Positions 63,775 to 64,000 of a stretch of DNA of 64,000 nucleotides are shown in pieces. The translations under genes and the position numbers were made by a program. Position 1 is the stretch's first letter. Every line of letters starts with the position of its first letter. The stretch is from positions 21,655,495-21,719,494 of the forward strand of contig CM051019.1 of the NCBI GenBank assembly GCA_027704905.1, read 5' to 3'. The DNA is from Muraenolepis orangiensis. Its lineage: Eukaryota > Chordata > Actinopteri > Gadiformes > Muraenolepididae. The notes under the pieces are model-generated. The model worked only from the letters and a program-made list of their open reading frames with translations, made no database searches and was not told the DNA's origin.

Positions 63775-63978
63775 AGCCACATACGAAGCGCCCTTTGGTA
63801 GCCTGGTCACGAACACCTTCAAACTCTTGGACCAAGGAATGGAACTGTCTGTGTTTCAATGCGTGTGCAAGAATAAAATTGACTGTTCGTGTCACAAAGT
63901 CCATTGTCACTTTGAGCTCTCCACCTCTCAGCTTGCTGCACAATTGCTCTTGATGCAAAATGCAGTGATATGAGAAGA
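63775..63978 (-). pseudogene. hAT transposase fragment at the window edge
   Basis: Reads HQEQLCSKL, FVTRTVNFILAHALKHRQFH, the (I)HQE.L..K...VN.I...L..RQF block of hAT transposases seen also in hAT-A. The element continues beyond the window. Confidence 0.6.
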
Positions 63979-64000
63979 AGTCCGGCGTTTCAGGATCTTT

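Noticed and set aside
1..64000. Defence system, operon or gene cluster of prokaryotic type
   Set aside because: All coding signals are eukaryotic host exons or transposable elements of fish type.

Overview
This looks like a ray-finned fish (teleost) nuclear genome. It has one recognisable host gene with introns (L3HYPDH, + strand, 3.1-6.7 kb) and is otherwise a dense nest of fish-type transposable elements: Rex3/RTE, L2 and Rex1 LINEs, BEL/Pao and Ty3/Gypsy LTR elements, hAT, Harbinger, Tc1/IS630-type and CACTG-ended DNA elements, and tRNA-derived SINEs. No CRISPR, operon or prokaryotic feature is present.

Layout. 0-3.1 kb: SINE piece, decayed Gypsy pol split by a hAT MITE (8-bp target duplication), microsatellites. 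3.1-8.6 kb: four exons of L3HYPDH, introns packed with minisatellites, including a 1.7 kb array of 10/12-bp units; then a 45-bp minisatellite running into a 1000-N gap that probably hides the last exon. 8.6-16 kb: a ~2.5 kb block present twice (4.77 kb apart), containing a LINE tail, an unclassified repeat and a Harbinger element with separate Myb-like and DDE transposase remnants. 16-22.4 kb: LINE pieces and a BEL/Pao element with 5-bp target duplication and no reverse transcriptase. 22.4-23.9 kb: an unclassified repeat ('repeat X') with a decayed EB1/MAPRE calponin-homology sequence, seen again at 52.9-54.8 kb.

23.9-44.3 kb is best read as one hAT element (called hAT-B here) blown apart by later insertions: an L2 LINE, a Gypsy element with SCAN-like gag (its own LTR split by a nearly intact hAT, hAT-A), and an 11 kb block holding two IS630-type transposons, a full-length Rex3 and a solo LTR. 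The transposase reading can be followed across the breaks, one of them restoring the frame exactly.

44.4-52.7 kb is a second Harbinger copy carrying a 6.3 kb CACTG-ended insertion; the paralogous empty site is visible at 13.1 kb. The insertion carries a multi-exon gene resembling the fish 'SAMD3-like' family with a zinc-finger exon. A second, broken SAMD3-like copy lies at 55.5-60.0 kb, with a solo LTR exactly at a splice donor and a 5'-inverted LINE inside that LTR. 60-64 kb: Rex1 piece, a Gypsy-type LTR split by a hAT MITE, a Tc1 element and a hAT fragment at the edge.

The most notable items are the EB1-like domain repeated with repeat X, the gene-carrying CACTG element with its empty site, a long foldback at the 3' end of that gene, and the readable chronology of nested insertions. 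Family names come from recognising protein motifs by eye; no database search was possible.
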